13,466 nt of DNA from Actinomycetes bacterium. Its GTDB lineage: Bacteria; Actinomycetota; Acidimicrobiia; Acidimicrobiales; UBA8190. This document shows, in pieces, positions 12,298 to 13,466 of this stretch. The stretch covers positions 1 through 13,466 of the forward strand of contig JAJZYI010000055.1 of NCBI GenBank assembly GCA_021798135.1. The letters are read 5' to 3'. Positions within the stretch are counted from its first letter, which is position 1; every line of letters begins with the position of its first letter. Made by a program: the position numbers and the translations under genes. The notes beneath the pieces are model-generated. The model did not search any database and was not told the origin of the DNA. It saw only the letters and a list, made by a program, of their open reading frames with translations.

Positions 12298-13311
12298 CTA
12301 CTGGGGACCCGACACCACCTCGGCGCCGAAGCGGGCGATGGCCTGCAGCGTCTCGCGGTGGCCGGGACCGCCGGGCTGCCGGAGGCGGACGGCGACGTAC
12401 CCGGCGCCGGTCCGTTCGTGCCAGTCCGCGACCGTCGCCCGCACCGTCGGCCCGTCGCCGACCAGGAACCGACCCGGCGCCAGCCGGTCGAAGGTGAAGT
12501 CGGCCCGGTCCCGGACGTCGTCGACCCACGGCTCCAGCTCACGGTGGTAGGTGCCCAGGTTGTAGTACAGCCGGTGCACGGCCAGGGCGTGCGGCCCCCA
12601 CCGCTCGCGGCACGCCCGCTCGGAGTCGTCGATCCAGCCGTCGCGGAACAGCGCCACCGCTGGCACGCGCCCGGCGGCCGCGGCTGCGGCCCGGTAGCCC
12701 TCGGCCAGCCGCCCGATCGTGCCGACGTCACGCTGGGGGTCGGACAGCCAGGCGTCACCGAGCCGGCCGGCCCGGGCCACGCCGCGCGGGCCGTGGGCCC
12801 CGATCCACACCGGTGGCACGTCGAGCGGCGGCGCGCCGGCCAGCACGGGACCGGCGCCGCGGTGCGCGGGGCCGTCCAGGGCGACGTCCTCGCCGGCCAG
12901 GGCGCGCCGCAGTGCCGCCAGCGCCCGCTCCAGCGCCTCGCCCCGGCCGCGGTGCGGCACGCCGAACAGGTCGAAGTGGCCGGGGACGTGGCCGGGTCCG
13001 ACACCGAGGATGAAGCGACCGCCGCTGGTCTGGTGCAGCATGGCCACGTCCTCGGCCAGCCGGGCCGGGTGGTACAGCGGCGCGGCCAGCACGCTCGTGC
13101 CGAAGCGCAGGGTGCTGGTGGCCTGCAGGAGCGCCGCGCCGAGCAGCAGCGGCGAGGTCAGCGAGCCGCCACGGGCCTGGTGGAAGTCCGGCAGGAACAC
13201 CGCGTCGAAGCCGGCGGCTTCGGCCGCCACCGCCTCCGCCACGACCTCGTCCCACAGGGGGGCGATCGGCGTCCCCGCCGCCTGGATGGGCAGGACCAGG
13301 CCGAAGCGCAC
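12298..13311 (-). CDS. LLM-class flavin/F420-dependent oxidoreductase
   Basis: 337-residue luciferase-like TIM-barrel monooxygenase/oxidoreductase. The family-typical opening is RFGLVLPIQ. It then has EAAGFDAVFLPDF, TSTLRFGTSVLAAPLYHPARLAEDVAMLHQTSGGRFILGVGPGHV and PPVWIGAHGPRGVARAGRLGDAWL, all standard landmarks of the fold. Whether it uses coenzyme F420 or FMN cannot be decided by eye. The proposed start is GTG 13311-13309, with no clear ribosome binding site. The frame stays open through an Ala/Pro/Gly/Ser-rich stretch to the window edge, so this could be the C-terminal domain of a longer protein. It points toward the P450-SDR operon and may belong to the same pathway or to a separate unit. 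Confidence 0.88.
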   Translation of the reverse strand: MRFGLVLPIQAAGTPIAPLWDEVVAEAVAAEAAGFDAVFLPDFHQARGGSLTSPLLLGAALLQATSTLRFGTSVLAAPLYHPARLAEDVAMLHQTSGGRFILGVGPGHVPGHFDLFGVPHRGRGEALERALAALRRALAGEDVALDGPAHRGAGPVLAGAPPLDVPPVWIGAHGPRGVARAGRLGDAWLSDPQRDVGTIGRLAEGYRAAAAAAGRVPAVALFRDGWIDDSERACRERWGPHALAVHRLYYNLGTYHRELEPWVDDVRDRADFTFDRLAPGRFLVGDGPTVRATVADWHERTGAGYVAVRLRQPGGPGHRETLQAIARFGAEVVSGPQ

Positions 13312-13466
13312 CGGAGCCGGCGCGCCGGGCGAGCCCGCCGCGGGCGAGCCCGCCGTGCGCGGCGCCGACCGAGCGTGTGCCGCGGCCGGCGCTGGCGCGC
13401 CCGGTCCCGCCGCAGCGGAACCGGGACTGGAACCGGCGCCGCCAGCCGGGGCGGCTGCCGGCGCCG
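13312..13466 (-). other. Open Ala/Pro/Gly/Ser-rich stretch upstream of the LLM gene
   Basis: In frame with the LLM oxidoreductase, about 51 codons upstream of its GTG contain no stop and spell a low-complexity sequence. It includes two near-copies of AGSP and runs of Ala, Pro and Gly. It is either an untranslated leader in extremely GC-rich DNA, or a linker to a domain beyond the window. No promoter or ribosome binding site is evident. Confidence 0.4.

Noticed and set aside
1..13466. tRNA, rRNA, insertion sequence or phage genes
   Set aside because: No transposase or integrase motifs, terminal inverted repeats with target duplication, tRNA cloverleaf patterns or rRNA sequence were seen on reading either strand.

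Overview
The window is very GC-rich (roughly 70% or more), uses GC-ending codons almost exclusively, starts several genes with GTG, and couples genes through overlapping GTGA/ATGA stop-start junctions. An LLM-class (F420/FMN-type) oxidoreductase and a DUF35/thiolase/P450 gene set point to a high-GC actinobacterium. A member of Acidimicrobiia or a steroid/terpenoid-degrading mycobacterial relative would fit, but the exact taxon is inference. Long open frames opposite the real genes are GC-skew shadows and are not annotated.

Left half (minus strand, read right to left). An AMP-forming acyl-CoA ligase (7468-5912) is followed by a strong hairpin, a VOC/methylmalonyl-CoA-epimerase-like protein (5744-5214), and a second acyl-CoA ligase (5217-3475) whose GTG start overlaps the VOC stop. 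After a 316-bp regulatory gap comes a branched-chain-type ABC importer: binding lipoprotein livK (3158-1926), then permeases livH (1826-924) and livM (921 to the left edge, incomplete). The ATPases are presumably just outside the window.

Centre. About 730 bp (7469-8198) separates the two divergent operons. It holds two tandem-repeat arrays (20 bp x 4 and 58 bp x 2.6) framed by two palindromic sites that are exact reverse complements of each other over 14 bp.

Right half (plus strand). A promoter with the palindrome in its spacer precedes a 14-codon reading frame with a near-perfect ribosome binding site, which ends inside the ATG of a DUF35 Zn-ribbon/OB-fold gene (8240-8689). That gene overlaps an SCP2-type thiolase (8686-9807). 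A 4 x 30-bp array of hairpin-forming repeats follows, then a cytochrome P450 (10033-11283) overlapping an SDR dehydrogenase (11280-12107). Two large hairpins separate the SDR from a convergent LLM-class flavin/F420 oxidoreductase (13311-12298).

How it may work together (inference). The importer brings in a carboxylic acid or similar catabolite, the two ligases make CoA thioesters, P450 and SDR hydroxylate and oxidise, the DUF35/thiolase pair cleaves the carbon chain, and the VOC protein isomerises a product. Near-identical palindromes (core CCAACCGGTTGG / CCAAACGGTTGG) lie upstream of livK, the first ligase and the DUF35 operon. This suggests one TetR-type regulator, not encoded here, controls import and catabolism as a single regulon. 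The substrate cannot be read from the sequence.
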